From Verrucomicrobiota bacterium (GTDB taxonomy: Bacteria; Verrucomicrobiota; Verrucomicrobiia; Limisphaerales; UBA1319): a DNA stretch of 64,000 nucleotides. The notes below the pieces were generated by a model. That model was not told the origin of the DNA. It was given only the letters and a program-made list of their open reading frames with translations, and ran no database searches. A program made the translations under genes and the position numbers. The stretch lies in NCBI GenBank assembly GCA_022709905.1, contig JAKLHY010000014.1, positions 52,461 through 116,460 of the forward strand, given 5' to 3'. Below are positions 57,401 to 64,000 of the stretch, piece by piece; position 1 is the first letter of the stretch; each line of letters begins with the position of its first letter.

Positions 57401-59596
57401 CTCTCAGCGCCTGTCATCACCCCGAGCGGTGAGTTTCCCTCCCCCGGCTCGACCTTGACGCTTGCAGGCCCGCCTGGTGCAACCATCTACTACACCCTGG
57501 ATGGGCGCGATCCGCGTCTGCCGAGCGGCGGCGTCTCTCCAACCGCCAAGACCTATGACTCGCCCATCCCGGTAACCGCCAACCTCCGCCTCGTGGCACG
57601 CTGCCAGGATCTCAACCACAAAAACCTCACCGGTTCGGGCAATCCGCCCCTCTCCAGCCCTTGGTCGGCCCCCGTGGAAAAGACCGTGGTCATTCAGATC
57701 CCGGCTTTGGTGATTACCGAGATCATGTACCATCCCCCCGCCACTTCGGGTGATCCGACAGATCCCGGCGAGTTCGAATACATCGAGCTGAGGAACACAG
57801 GAACCACCGAACTTGACCTGAATGGATTTCGTTTGAGCGGGGGGGTCTCCTTTGTTTTCTCGAACCTTGCCTTGACCGCGGGACAATCGGTCTTGGTCGT
57901 GCGCAATCAGGCGGCTTTCGAAACGCGATACGGCACAAACCTGCTCGTTGCCGGAGTCTTTGATGGCCAGCTGGACAATGCCGGCGAACGGTTGGTCCTG
58001 GAAGGTCCCTTGGGTGAGTCTATTCTCGATTTTGCCTATAATAACTCGTGGTATCCCATCACGGATGGACACGGGTTCTCCCTGGTCATTAGGGATGAAA
58101 ACGCGCCGCCGGAATCCTGGAACCTCCCCCCAACCTGGCGGCCCAGCAGCATACTCGGAGGATCGCCCGCCCGAATCGATCCGCCCTTGCCACAATTCCC
58201 CATGGTTGTGATCAACGAAGTGCTGACCCACCCGGATTCCACCCAGATGGATGCAATCGAGCTTTATAATGCCGATACTGCTCCAGCCCCGATCGGAGGA
58301 TGGTGGCTGAGCGACGATTTCAGCCAGCCGCTCAAGTTCCGAATCCCGGATGGAACCTTTCTCGCCCCGAACAGTTACCAGGTCTTTACCGCAGCCGACT
58401 TCGGTGCCGATGCGATTACAGGCTTTGGTCTCAGCGCACTCGAAGACGAAGCTTATTTGTTCTCCGCGGACACCCAAACAAACCTGACCGGATTCATCCA
58501 CGGATTTCACTTTGGCGCCGCCGAAAGAGAGGTGTCTTTCGGCAGACACATCACCAGCACGGGAGCGGAACATTTTGTGGCCCAATCCGAGATGACATTG
58601 GGCGCCTCCAACAGCGGGCCAAAAATCGGACCCGTTGCGATCACCGAGTTTATGCACGATCCTCTGCCCGTTTATCTCTCCAACAATAATGCGCGGGATG
58701 AGTTCATCGAGATCCACAACCTCACCTCGCAGGCCGTGCCGTTGTTTGATACCAACGCCCCCGCCAACACCTGGAGGCTTGAGGGAGGGGTAACCTTCTC
58801 GTTTCCCACCGGCCTTATCCTGCCGCCTCAAGGTTATCTGGTGATCGTCGGATTTGATCCAGTGAATCATCCCGCTGATCTGGCTGCCTTTCAACAACAG
58901 TTCCACATGGACTCCCAGGTCGTCATCCTGGGACCGTGGTCAGGGCAACTCGAGAACCGGGGCGAATCCATCAGGCTCCTCAAACCTAACCCGCCTGAAC
59001 CTCTGACCGCGAATAATCCCGGCTTTGTTCCATTTGTTTTGGTCGAGGAAATCGACTACTCGAATCAGTGGCCCTGGCCCACGAATGCCAATGCCACCGG
59101 CAACTCGCTCCACAGGATCGCCAGCGGTTATGGAAACGATCCGGTCAACTGGCTGGCCGCCACCCCCACGCCCGGCGGACCTAACGAAGCAGGAACTTTC
59201 GATCCCGATGGCGATGGACTGCCCACAGAATGGGAATTGGCTTACGGCCTCGATCCGAACGATGCCACCAACGATCAAGGCGCCGAGGGCGATCCCGACG
59301 CGGATTACCTGACCAACCTGCAGGAGTTCATCTGCGGCACCAACCCAACCGATCCCGCCAGCCTCCTGCGCCTCGACGCAAACCGCGACGAAGACCTCTC
59401 GGTTCGACTGCAATTCCAGGCGATAGCAGGGAAGACTTATTCCATTCTTTACCGGTTGGAGGCAGGCTCGGGACCCTGGCTCAAAGTCACCGATGTCCCC
59501 GCATCTCCCACGACGATCGAGCAGCAAGTCTGGGATCCGCTGGCCGTGGACGCAGCACAACGATTCTATCGCCTCGTAACCCCCGCGCTGCCGTAG
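54467..59596 (+). CDS. Giant exported CotH/LTD/chitobiase-like multidomain protein
   Basis: A 1709-aa protein with a signal peptide (1-24, WIVQAG). Order: an N-terminal beta-sandwich (about 30-195), an Ig-like segment (about 205-295), LTD (about 305-450), a chitobiase C-terminal-like segment (about 465-545), a CotH kinase-like region (about 550-900) with GPVWDFDRTQGSAD, a second chitobiase-like segment (about 985-1065), three further LTDs (about 1085-1560), a calcium-binding type DPDGDGLPTEWELAYGLDPN stretch (near 1570), then a C-terminal module YSILYRLEAGSGPWLKVT ... FYRLVTP. CotH domains are atypical extracellular kinases in spore coats; the role of these combinations is unknown. Probably a surface or secreted protein. 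Confidence 0.85.
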   Translation: MKTLKLIHVLVCGCILGSSWIVQAGVLFPAHSSWRYYLGRSEASYPTDAWRTIDYGDFFWTTGTTPIGYGETNITTTIPTSSNRRWMSVFLRKTFNVSNPANLSELILSVWIDDGCAVWINGRPVGRYNVPEGELAYDTPSRTPLPLGSIEQTLTVFRITNDLSSILVPGQNLIAVQAFNVNRNNDDFLFDAAMEFVPDQKPPTVAGLIPPTGAKVPVLTHVEVTFDEGVKGVDAADLRLNGSPARSVMSLSDSQYIFEFDPPVPGEVQVSWIDTPGISDLANPPNPFAGGNWTYTLDPNVVSPDVVLSEFMADNDKGIHDEDGDDSDWIEIYNPGYGPVDLSGWKLMIHPGDSAAWVFPKISLLANRFLVVYASGKNRTSPAAPLHTNFKLDKGGSYLALVNPEDRVISEFAPAYPAQRTDVSYGRDRLDTNLLAFFTTPTPGAPNSIGGQGFASAVQFSVPSKTFTGSFELVLSTASSNAVIRYSIGTNLPSESSPLYEKPITLSGSTHLRARTFEPGLLPGPVHSETYLLLSSEVKSFSSDLPIMVLHNLGKGQVPGSVDQFVAVQLFEPRTGPSSMTNAPVLATAGIFHKRGRSTGGLPKASFFVEIQDELGDDKKVSIAGLPEESDWVLYAPNDFDPVLIHNPMAHELMRQMGRYSPRTRFVEVYLKDDSGSPGPITPADYNGIYVLTEKIKIDQNRIDIDKLQPEHSSMPKVSGGYLLSIDNAPPNTRPFSGAGAEINYLDPDYFEINTPQRNAQKNYLSDYFNAFNQALQGASWTDPVQGYAAFIDVAAAIDHHIQGVVTFNVDALRLSGYFYIPRNGKITMGPVWDFDRTQGSADGRDFNPRLWRSTVPDYGTDMFNSDPRIFTNPWYSRMFKDIDFWQKWIDRYQALRRGALKLSNIEATIDSLANEVRQAQPREVNRWRGSNGSDTSPRNGSRSSGGFTHVFPGTYQGEVDFMKLWYSNRLEFIDGQLLSAPVITPSGEFPSPGSTLTLAGPPGATIYYTLDGRDPRLPSGGVSPTAKTYDSPIPVTANLRLVARCQDLNHKNLTGSGNPPLSSPWSAPVEKTVVIQIPALVITEIMYHPPATSGDPTDPGEFEYIELRNTGTTELDLNGFRLSGGVSFVFSNLALTAGQSVLVVRNQAAFETRYGTNLLVAGVFDGQLDNAGERLVLEGPLGESILDFAYNNSWYPITDGHGFSLVIRDENAPPESWNLPPTWRPSSILGGSPARIDPPLPQFPMVVINEVLTHPDSTQMDAIELYNADTAPAPIGGWWLSDDFSQPLKFRIPDGTFLAPNSYQVFTAADFGADAITGFGLSALEDEAYLFSADTQTNLTGFIHGFHFGAAEREVSFGRHITSTGAEHFVAQSEMTLGASNSGPKIGPVAITEFMHDPLPVYLSNNNARDEFIEIHNLTSQAVPLFDTNAPANTWRLEGGVTFSFPTGLILPPQGYLVIVGFDPVNHPADLAAFQQQFHMDSQVVILGPWSGQLENRGESIRLLKPNPPEPLTANNPGFVPFVLVEEIDYSNQWPWPTNANATGNSLHRIASGYGNDPVNWLAATPTPGGPNEAGTFDPDGDGLPTEWELAYGLDPNDATNDQGAEGDPDADYLTNLQEFICGTNPTDPASLLRLDANRDEDLSVRLQFQAIAGKTYSILYRLEAGSGPWLKVTDVPASPTTIEQQVWDPLAVDAAQRFYRLVTPALP

Positions 59597-59645
59597 CCGG
59601 ATTCACTTGCCACGAACGGCAACGCTGCGCTGGATCTCAAATGCA

Positions 59646-59670
59646 GGATTTGAGATTTCAGATTTCAGAA
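59646..59670. repeat. Short repeat, GATTTGAGATTTCAG words
   Basis: GGATTTGAGATTTCAGATTT CAGAA, the complement-strand counterpart of the pattern at 38449-38479. Located after the stop of the CotH gene, between convergent genes. Confidence 0.45.
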
Positions 59671-59686
59671 TAAAAGGGCGGGACGT

Positions 59687-60868
59687 TTACTTCTCGTTTC
59701 CCCACAGCGTGGGTTTGGCCTCTTTTTCCTTGCGCCATTCGTGCCGCCACTTGTGCATTTCAACCGCTCCGATCACAGGCTTGGGCTGACGCTCCTGCCG
59801 GCCGGGAATCGGTTTCACCCCGGTGGCCTTGTCGAGATACCAATAAGCGACACTGGCCAGATCCAGCGTGAGCACATTGTTGTGTCCATGCTCGATGCCG
59901 CACTTGAGGGATTGATCGAAGTAAATCGGATCCGAGATATGGAACCGATACACATGGGTGCGCCCGAGCCAGCCGGTCTCGCCATTCACCCGGGCATATC
60001 CGAAATACGGATGGCTCAACTTGTCCTTCGGGCACCAGGAGGTGTTGAAGTAATCCTCCGTGCCTGTGCCATGCAACGTCGGCGTCTTGGCGCCGTCGAC
60101 AAAGAACATGTCATCCCCTTCCCCATACCACATGGGCGAGGGCGAATTCACATAGTAATTCACGCCGACAAAGTGGCCCTTGCCTGTAATATCGGCAAAG
60201 AGATAATTGCGTTCGCCGGTCGTGTTTTTTCCGCCGGGCCCCAGGGTGTCCCACTCGTTCTCGCCCTGCGGATCCGCATCGGTGAGCTGGTGATTGTACC
60301 AGGCGTGAAAACGCCCGAGGTGATCGGGCAGTTTCTCCATCTCGACATAATCGACGTAATAATAGAACGCGTCGACCTTGCGGTTCGATTGGTTTTCGAC
60401 CTCGATTTTGGCGCCCTTCGCAAAGGGCATCTGGAAATAAGAGACCAGAGCGCGGCCTTCGACCGGATTCGCGCTCAACGGCAGGGAAACGAAGTTGTAG
60501 GCCTCGTCCCAGCCCTGGCCGAAGAACGGTCCCAGCGGCGAAAGCACGGAAGGCTCCGAGTTGCCGTCCCAATACATGCGCAGGACCAGGTCGTTGCGGC
60601 TCAGGCCGGGCGGAGGCGGCGCGATGGTGATCCAGATGTGATTAATGATGCCCGCGCCGCTTACCTCGAATAGCGTGCGTCGCTCGCCAGCGGGAATGTT
60701 CTCGAACCGATCGTTATTCCCGCCACTGCGATCGTAGCTGCTGATCCGTTTGCTCTTCACGCCCGACCGAATCATGGTGAGCGATCCGAGATCGTTCATG
60801 GCGGTCTGGGCGCAGAGTGCCAGCGACGCCGAAAGTAGAACAGAAGACACCCGGACAGATGTGTTCAT
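59687..60868 (-). CDS. Secreted DUF2961/GH172-like glycosidase
   Basis: About 393 aa from ATG 60868, which overlaps the previous stop by 4 bp (ATGA) and so fixes the start. A signal peptide spans about 1-20 (VLLSASLALCAQT). The DUF2961 family, classified as GH172, has a viral-jelly-roll fold. Signature pieces seen: PPPPGLSRNDLVLRMYWDG, SYFQMPFAKGAKIEVEN and GTGTEDYFNTSW. Characterised GH172 members act on difructose dianhydride and on alpha-D-fructofuranosyl/arabinofuranosyl linkages. The present substrate is unknown. Translationally coupled to the NIPSNAP gene. Confidence 0.85.
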   Translation of the reverse strand: MNTSVRVSSVLLSASLALCAQTAMNDLGSLTMIRSGVKSKRISSYDRSGGNNDRFENIPAGERRTLFEVSGAGIINHIWITIAPPPPGLSRNDLVLRMYWDGNSEPSVLSPLGPFFGQGWDEAYNFVSLPLSANPVEGRALVSYFQMPFAKGAKIEVENQSNRKVDAFYYYVDYVEMEKLPDHLGRFHAWYNHQLTDADPQGENEWDTLGPGGKNTTGERNYLFADITGKGHFVGVNYYVNSPSPMWYGEGDDMFFVDGAKTPTLHGTGTEDYFNTSWCPKDKLSHPYFGYARVNGETGWLGRTHVYRFHISDPIYFDQSLKCGIEHGHNNVLTLDLASVAYWYLDKATGVKPIPGRQERQPKPVIGAVEMHKWRHEWRKEKEAKPTLWGNEK

Positions 60869-61647
60869 ATTTGTGAGCAGGCGGCAGGTTTGAGAGACAG
60901 GTTCACGATCCCGCAAAGGATCTTTTTGTCTGCATATTCAGGGATGGCTTTGAGCCTCTGCCATTCGGGATGGCCGCCGAACTTCTTCCAGGCTTCCTGT
61001 TGCGCTGCCATGCTCTCAAAGCCGAGCATGTAAGTCAGGTTGGGCATGCCCGTGCCTAGCATCGCTTCGCCGAAGAAAACCGGATTCAGACCGACTTCAC
61101 GGAACACCTTCAGCTCTCCGATATTGAACATTTCGATTTTTTTGTGGCCGGTCTTGACGCTGGGACTCTGGTAGATCCGGAGCTGGAACACACGAGCGGG
61201 ATTCTTGACCGGCGTCTCGATCTGCGGCATGCCGGTTATCGCCAGCAGAAGGGCGCTTTCCATGCGTTTGAAGGCGGGGGCTTCCGCGGGTGCATCCAGA
61301 AACTCGGCGCCTTTGCTCAGGTATTCCGAGTCGGCCAAGAGCCGCTGGGTCAGCGTGGCGAAAGACTCGAGGGTCTTGTGCCGGAGCAGCACATACAGCG
61401 GGCTGATCCCTTCCGCGGGAACAAAAACGCCCACAGGCTGGATGCCGAGGCGGTTCATCGCCGGAATCGCCGCCTTCTGAAAAAAGGCCTCGAGCCCGGT
61501 CTTCTGGGCCTCGGTATCGACGGTGTATTGGCGGAGCTCCAAAAAATCCCGGGCTCCCGAAGCGGGGAGTTGCGCCAAGGTATTCATGGGAACTCCAGAG
61601 GCAAGGCCCGCCAGGCTGGTTGTCGTGAGAAAAGTGCGTCGGTTCAT
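60865..61647 (-). CDS. NIPSNAP-family protein with Tat-like signal
   Basis: About 260 aa from ATG 61647 (MNRRTFLTTTSLAGLASG), which gives a twin-arginine-like signal; the frame is open to 61692. The body contains two ferredoxin-like NIPSNAP repeats, FLELRQYTVDTEAQ (about 35) and VFQLRIYQSPSVKTGHKKIE (about 150), with the later NLTYMLGFESMAAQQEAWKKF. NIPSNAP function in bacteria is not defined. It is coupled to the GH172-like gene by a 4-bp overlap. Confidence 0.8.
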   Translation of the reverse strand: MNRRTFLTTTSLAGLASGVPMNTLAQLPASGARDFLELRQYTVDTEAQKTGLEAFFQKAAIPAMNRLGIQPVGVFVPAEGISPLYVLLRHKTLESFATLTQRLLADSEYLSKGAEFLDAPAEAPAFKRMESALLLAITGMPQIETPVKNPARVFQLRIYQSPSVKTGHKKIEMFNIGELKVFREVGLNPVFFGEAMLGTGMPNLTYMLGFESMAAQQEAWKKFGGHPEWQRLKAIPEYADKKILCGIVNLSLKPAACSQI

Positions 61648-61797
61648 AGTATTTTTCTGTGTTGGTGATCGTTTCGGTTCAACGAAAATCAATCCTTTAC
61701 CCCATCGTGATCGTCAATCACAAAAAAGGGACAAAGGCATACCAGCACACCATCCGAAGAGTCGTTGTAGTGTCAAGCGACTTGAGGGGCGGGTTTG

Positions 61798-63324
61798 TCA
61801 GGCCGACAAATTGTCCCAGCGCAAACCCAGTTTTCGCGCGGCGTATCCGGCTTCCTTCAAGTAATCTCCGTAGACCATCAACCAATGGGAATCCCGCACT
61901 TCCTTCAGCAGCTGACGCCAATTCCCCATGATCTCGACCTCCTGCTGGGAACGGCAGATCTCGAGGAATGGATTGTCCCGAACCACGCCCCGAAAACCCA
62001 CCCAACGCCCCGCGCTGTATTCTGGATTGATAAAACAGACCGGTTGTCCGGGCGGGATGGTCACCTTCGGGGCGGCGCCATATTCCGATTCGTAATGGGT
62101 GACCAGGATTGCCGGCTCATATCGTTGCCCATCCATCCGGCGCGGGGCGGTGCAGTGGGCGCAGGTCACCCGGCCCTGATGCGGAAAGGTCGAGTTATGC
62201 AGAAAAACGGGTTTGCGAGCGAGGTAACGCAGCAAAATTCCTGCCGGGATGACGACAAAGTCGGATTCGCAGAATGCCAGATGGCCTTCGTCATTCAACA
62301 GGCTCAGGCTCAGGCAGGCGGTCGTTTTGGCCTGAGGAATGATCGTGCCCATACAGCTCTTGATGGTAAAAACTTCGGCCTGGTGTTCTTGCATCAGCTC
62401 TTTGAAAAGGTAATAGAGCAGAAACGCATTTTGCACAAAAGGCCTTTCCGTGCGCAACGTCGTCTCCGACAATCCCAGATAGCGCTCCATCCATTCACGG
62501 GCCCTCTCCATCAATTGTTGGTCCTGCTGAGCGCGCCGCAGACGCGGACCGAATTCCTCGTAGCTCACTTCGATCGGGGTCAGCCCGAACTGTTCCCGGG
62601 CGATCTTGGGCGCGTCAGGGCTGTATTTGCCCCAAACTCCGCCCAGGGCGATTACGCGGGAGCTTCTGAGGCTCTTGCAGGCCGCCAGGGCCCGCAATCG
62701 CCAGAGCAACTCCCGGTAATCATCCACCACGACATCCTCGACGTGCGGACGATGTCGTTGCGGAACCAGGCTGGCGTCGGACAGGTCGTCCCGAGTCTCC
62801 AGATACTTTACGCTCAAGGCTTCATACCAGTAGTAGACGGGTCCCGACCGGTGGCGAACGAAGATCAGGGTGTCTTTGCCGGGACTGAAGCAGGCGCGTA
62901 GCAAATCTCCTCCCCCAGTGCAGGCATAGACCAGAACCGCGTCATGCTCCGATTCGTGGACACGGGCCGCATCATCGGGCGTCTGGACCTTCAGGACAGG
63001 ATTGAACTGGACCTTGAACTCGCACTCGAGACGCAGATCCGACAGTTCCTTCTCGATCCGCGTGATCTCCTCGCAAACGGCATCCTCGGTTTGGACGCCG
63101 CCCCAGGATTTCCAGGAGGTCTGTTCCTGGCGAACCGGCAGACGATACATGAACACCGGCTGGACGCGCAGCGATTTGGCGCTGTCCAACAGGAGACGTG
63201 TGGGGTCCCATCCACCGATGGGATCAGCCGCCCAGGCGAAGGTATGGCGGGCCAGGCATCCCCCGGCTACGCCCAGGGCGGATAAATGCAAAAAATGCCG
63301 TCGATTCAGGCATGAGATGGTCAT
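61798..63324 (-). CDS. Tat-exported L-fucose/arabinose isomerase-like protein
   Basis: A 508-aa protein whose N-terminus NRRHFLHLSALGVAGGCLA is a twin-arginine signal. The C-terminal half resembles the fucose/arabinose isomerase-like superfamily (COG2407): FTIKSCMGTIIPQAKTTACL, LAFCESDFVVIPAGILLRYL, KPVFLHNSTF and TCAHCTAPRRMDG. Family enzymes interconvert aldoses and ketoses with Mn and normally act in the cytoplasm. The catalytic Glu/Asp/His set is only partly recognisable, so it may be a non-catalytic or differently acting relative. It lies 150 bp upstream of the NIPSNAP-GH172 pair on the same strand. Confidence 0.7.
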   Translation of the reverse strand: MTISCLNRRHFLHLSALGVAGGCLARHTFAWAADPIGGWDPTRLLLDSAKSLRVQPVFMYRLPVRQEQTSWKSWGGVQTEDAVCEEITRIEKELSDLRLECEFKVQFNPVLKVQTPDDAARVHESEHDAVLVYACTGGGDLLRACFSPGKDTLIFVRHRSGPVYYWYEALSVKYLETRDDLSDASLVPQRHRPHVEDVVVDDYRELLWRLRALAACKSLRSSRVIALGGVWGKYSPDAPKIAREQFGLTPIEVSYEEFGPRLRRAQQDQQLMERAREWMERYLGLSETTLRTERPFVQNAFLLYYLFKELMQEHQAEVFTIKSCMGTIIPQAKTTACLSLSLLNDEGHLAFCESDFVVIPAGILLRYLARKPVFLHNSTFPHQGRVTCAHCTAPRRMDGQRYEPAILVTHYESEYGAAPKVTIPPGQPVCFINPEYSAGRWVGFRGVVRDNPFLEICRSQQEVEIMGNWRQLLKEVRDSHWLMVYGDYLKEAGYAARKLGLRWDNLSA

Positions 63325-63486
63325 AGGACAATGCGGGTTTTTGGGACTTTCGGAAATCTTATCCTCAAAAAGGCAGTGGCCGGCAAGCCCAAATCCACGC
63401 CGTGGGCTTCGAGCAGAGGGAGGAAATCAGAATCTTCACACAAAGTCAATTGCGCTTCCGCTCCCGGGTGTGATTGAAATTGGCGG

Positions 63487-64000
63487 TCAATTCTGGTGAG
63501 AAAGAGGACTTTTCCAATATGCATTCCAGAGTCCGTTAGCCCGAGCCACGCGGAGTCCGAGGACGGCTTCTGCATTGGACTCTTTCCACCAGCAACCGGT
63601 GAGCTTGAGTCGCTCTTGAATGACATGCCGATGAGCACCCTCGACTTCCCCTGATCCAATGGGCAGGCCTGCGGCACGTGCCCCAGCATAATCCAGTTGC
63701 TGGGAGCGCTCGCTGAGGTAGCGGTGGGCTGCACGCACCGGCGCCTCTTCCTGCTCCGGCGGCTCCACATGCGGTGCGAGGGCGCGCAGAACCAGGGGGC
63801 TTTTGTTTTTCAACAACCGGTCCTGCTGGCGATGCCGCCACAGCACGGCTTGCTTGGGTTCAATGACTGTAGCCGCGTCGGCCAAGTAATCACTCACATG
63901 CCAGAAATCCAACAAATAGGTCCCCCGATCGCCAAATTGTTCACCAAACTGGGTCGTGATCCACTCGGCCCCATCGCCTACGCCATGCACCTTGGTTTGG
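63487..64000 (-). CDS. ISKra4-like transposase, C-terminal part (5' end outside window)
   Basis: At least 171 residues that continue past the window edge. Seen: VHGVGDGAEWI at the edge, YLLDFWHVSDYLADAA and the C-terminal IGSGEVEGAHRHVIQERLKL followed by TGCWWKESNAEAVLGLRVAR, motifs of the ISKra4 family (and similar DDE transposases). The frame is open to 64000 and ends in a normal stop. No inverted repeat was identified in the 160 bases downstream. It shows no resemblance to the family A or B ends. Confidence 0.8.
   Translation of the reverse strand, partial: QTKVHGVGDGAEWITTQFGEQFGDRGTYLLDFWHVSDYLADAATVIEPKQAVLWRHRQQDRLLKNKSPLVLRALAPHVEPPEQEEAPVRAAHRYLSERSQQLDYAGARAAGLPIGSGEVEGAHRHVIQERLKLTGCWWKESNAEAVLGLRVARANGLWNAYWKSPLSHQN

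Noticed and set aside
57404..58906. 500-residue open frame on the minus strand within the second CotH gene
   Set aside because: Antisense shadow of repeated LTD coding sequence.
1..64000. tRNA, rRNA, riboswitch or CRISPR array
   Set aside because: I scanned the intergenic stretches and found no cloverleaf, no rRNA-like sequence, no leader with riboswitch features I recognise and no regularly spaced repeats.

Overview
The window reads as a chromosomal segment of a Gram-negative bacterium of the Verrucomicrobiota, most likely near the Pedosphaera/Limisphaerales group (former subdivision 3). The assignment is inferred from gene families: GC-rich coding DNA, pseudopilins with an [21 protein letters not shown] N-terminus, giant exported proteins with lamin-tail (LTD) and CotH domains, twin-arginine exported TIM-barrel sugar enzymes, a GuaB3-type IMP dehydrogenase, a zinc-ribbon Ser/Thr kinase next to an ECF sigma factor, and KDO/heptose genes that imply a lipopolysaccharide outer membrane. 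There is no rRNA gene in the window to confirm it, and I saw no tRNA or CRISPR array.

Layout. 1-3.3 kb: a NosR/NapH-like membrane polyferredoxin and a membrane-anchored PQQ-type beta-propeller. 3.6-10.7 kb (minus strand): a GapN-like aldehyde dehydrogenase with an altered general-base motif, a pseudopilin-like protein, a small membrane-anchored unknown and a large secreted TIM-barrel protein, interspersed with short repeats. 10.9-19.7 kb: housekeeping and envelope genes (heptose adenylyltransferase, guaB3, B12-radical SAM enzyme, kdsB-pyrG operon, RRM protein, mutY). 19.8-34.0 kb: a large unrecognised secreted protein, nadD-rsfS, thrC, the yajC-secDF-terC-exoD-recJ operon, a threonine aldolase and a STAS protein. 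34.1-39.0 kb: a second pseudopilin, the Ser/Thr kinase and ECF sigma factor pair, and an isoprenylcysteine-methyltransferase-like protein. 39.4-64 kb: accessory and carbohydrate functions: two giant CotH/LTD exported proteins (about 1990 and 1709 aa), a sigma-54 activator, a hybrid sensor kinase, GH127- and GH172-like enzymes, several Tat-exported sugar-isomerase-like proteins, and the end of a transposase at the right edge.

How it fits together. The housekeeping operons serve nucleotide supply, LPS precursor activation, protein export, NAD synthesis and DNA repair. The accessory parts suggest a free-living polysaccharide degrader that exports glycosidases and sugar isomerase-like enzymes and has its own regulators (sigma-54 activator, hybrid kinase, STK/ECF pair).

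The most unusual signal is non-coding. Two families of small, transposase-less elements with terminal inverted repeats occur in five places (family A: 3299-3571, 39135-39406 and a 46-bp remnant at 52978-53023; family B: 14988-15267 and a one-ended remnant near 46990-47051). All five lie between convergent genes, and in four cases the stop codon of the minus-strand gene is formed at or inside the element edge. Family A shows 3-bp TNA target duplications. A second recurring signal is a C-terminal module of roughly 50-65 aa ending in YRI/YRL, shared by three otherwise unrelated exported proteins.
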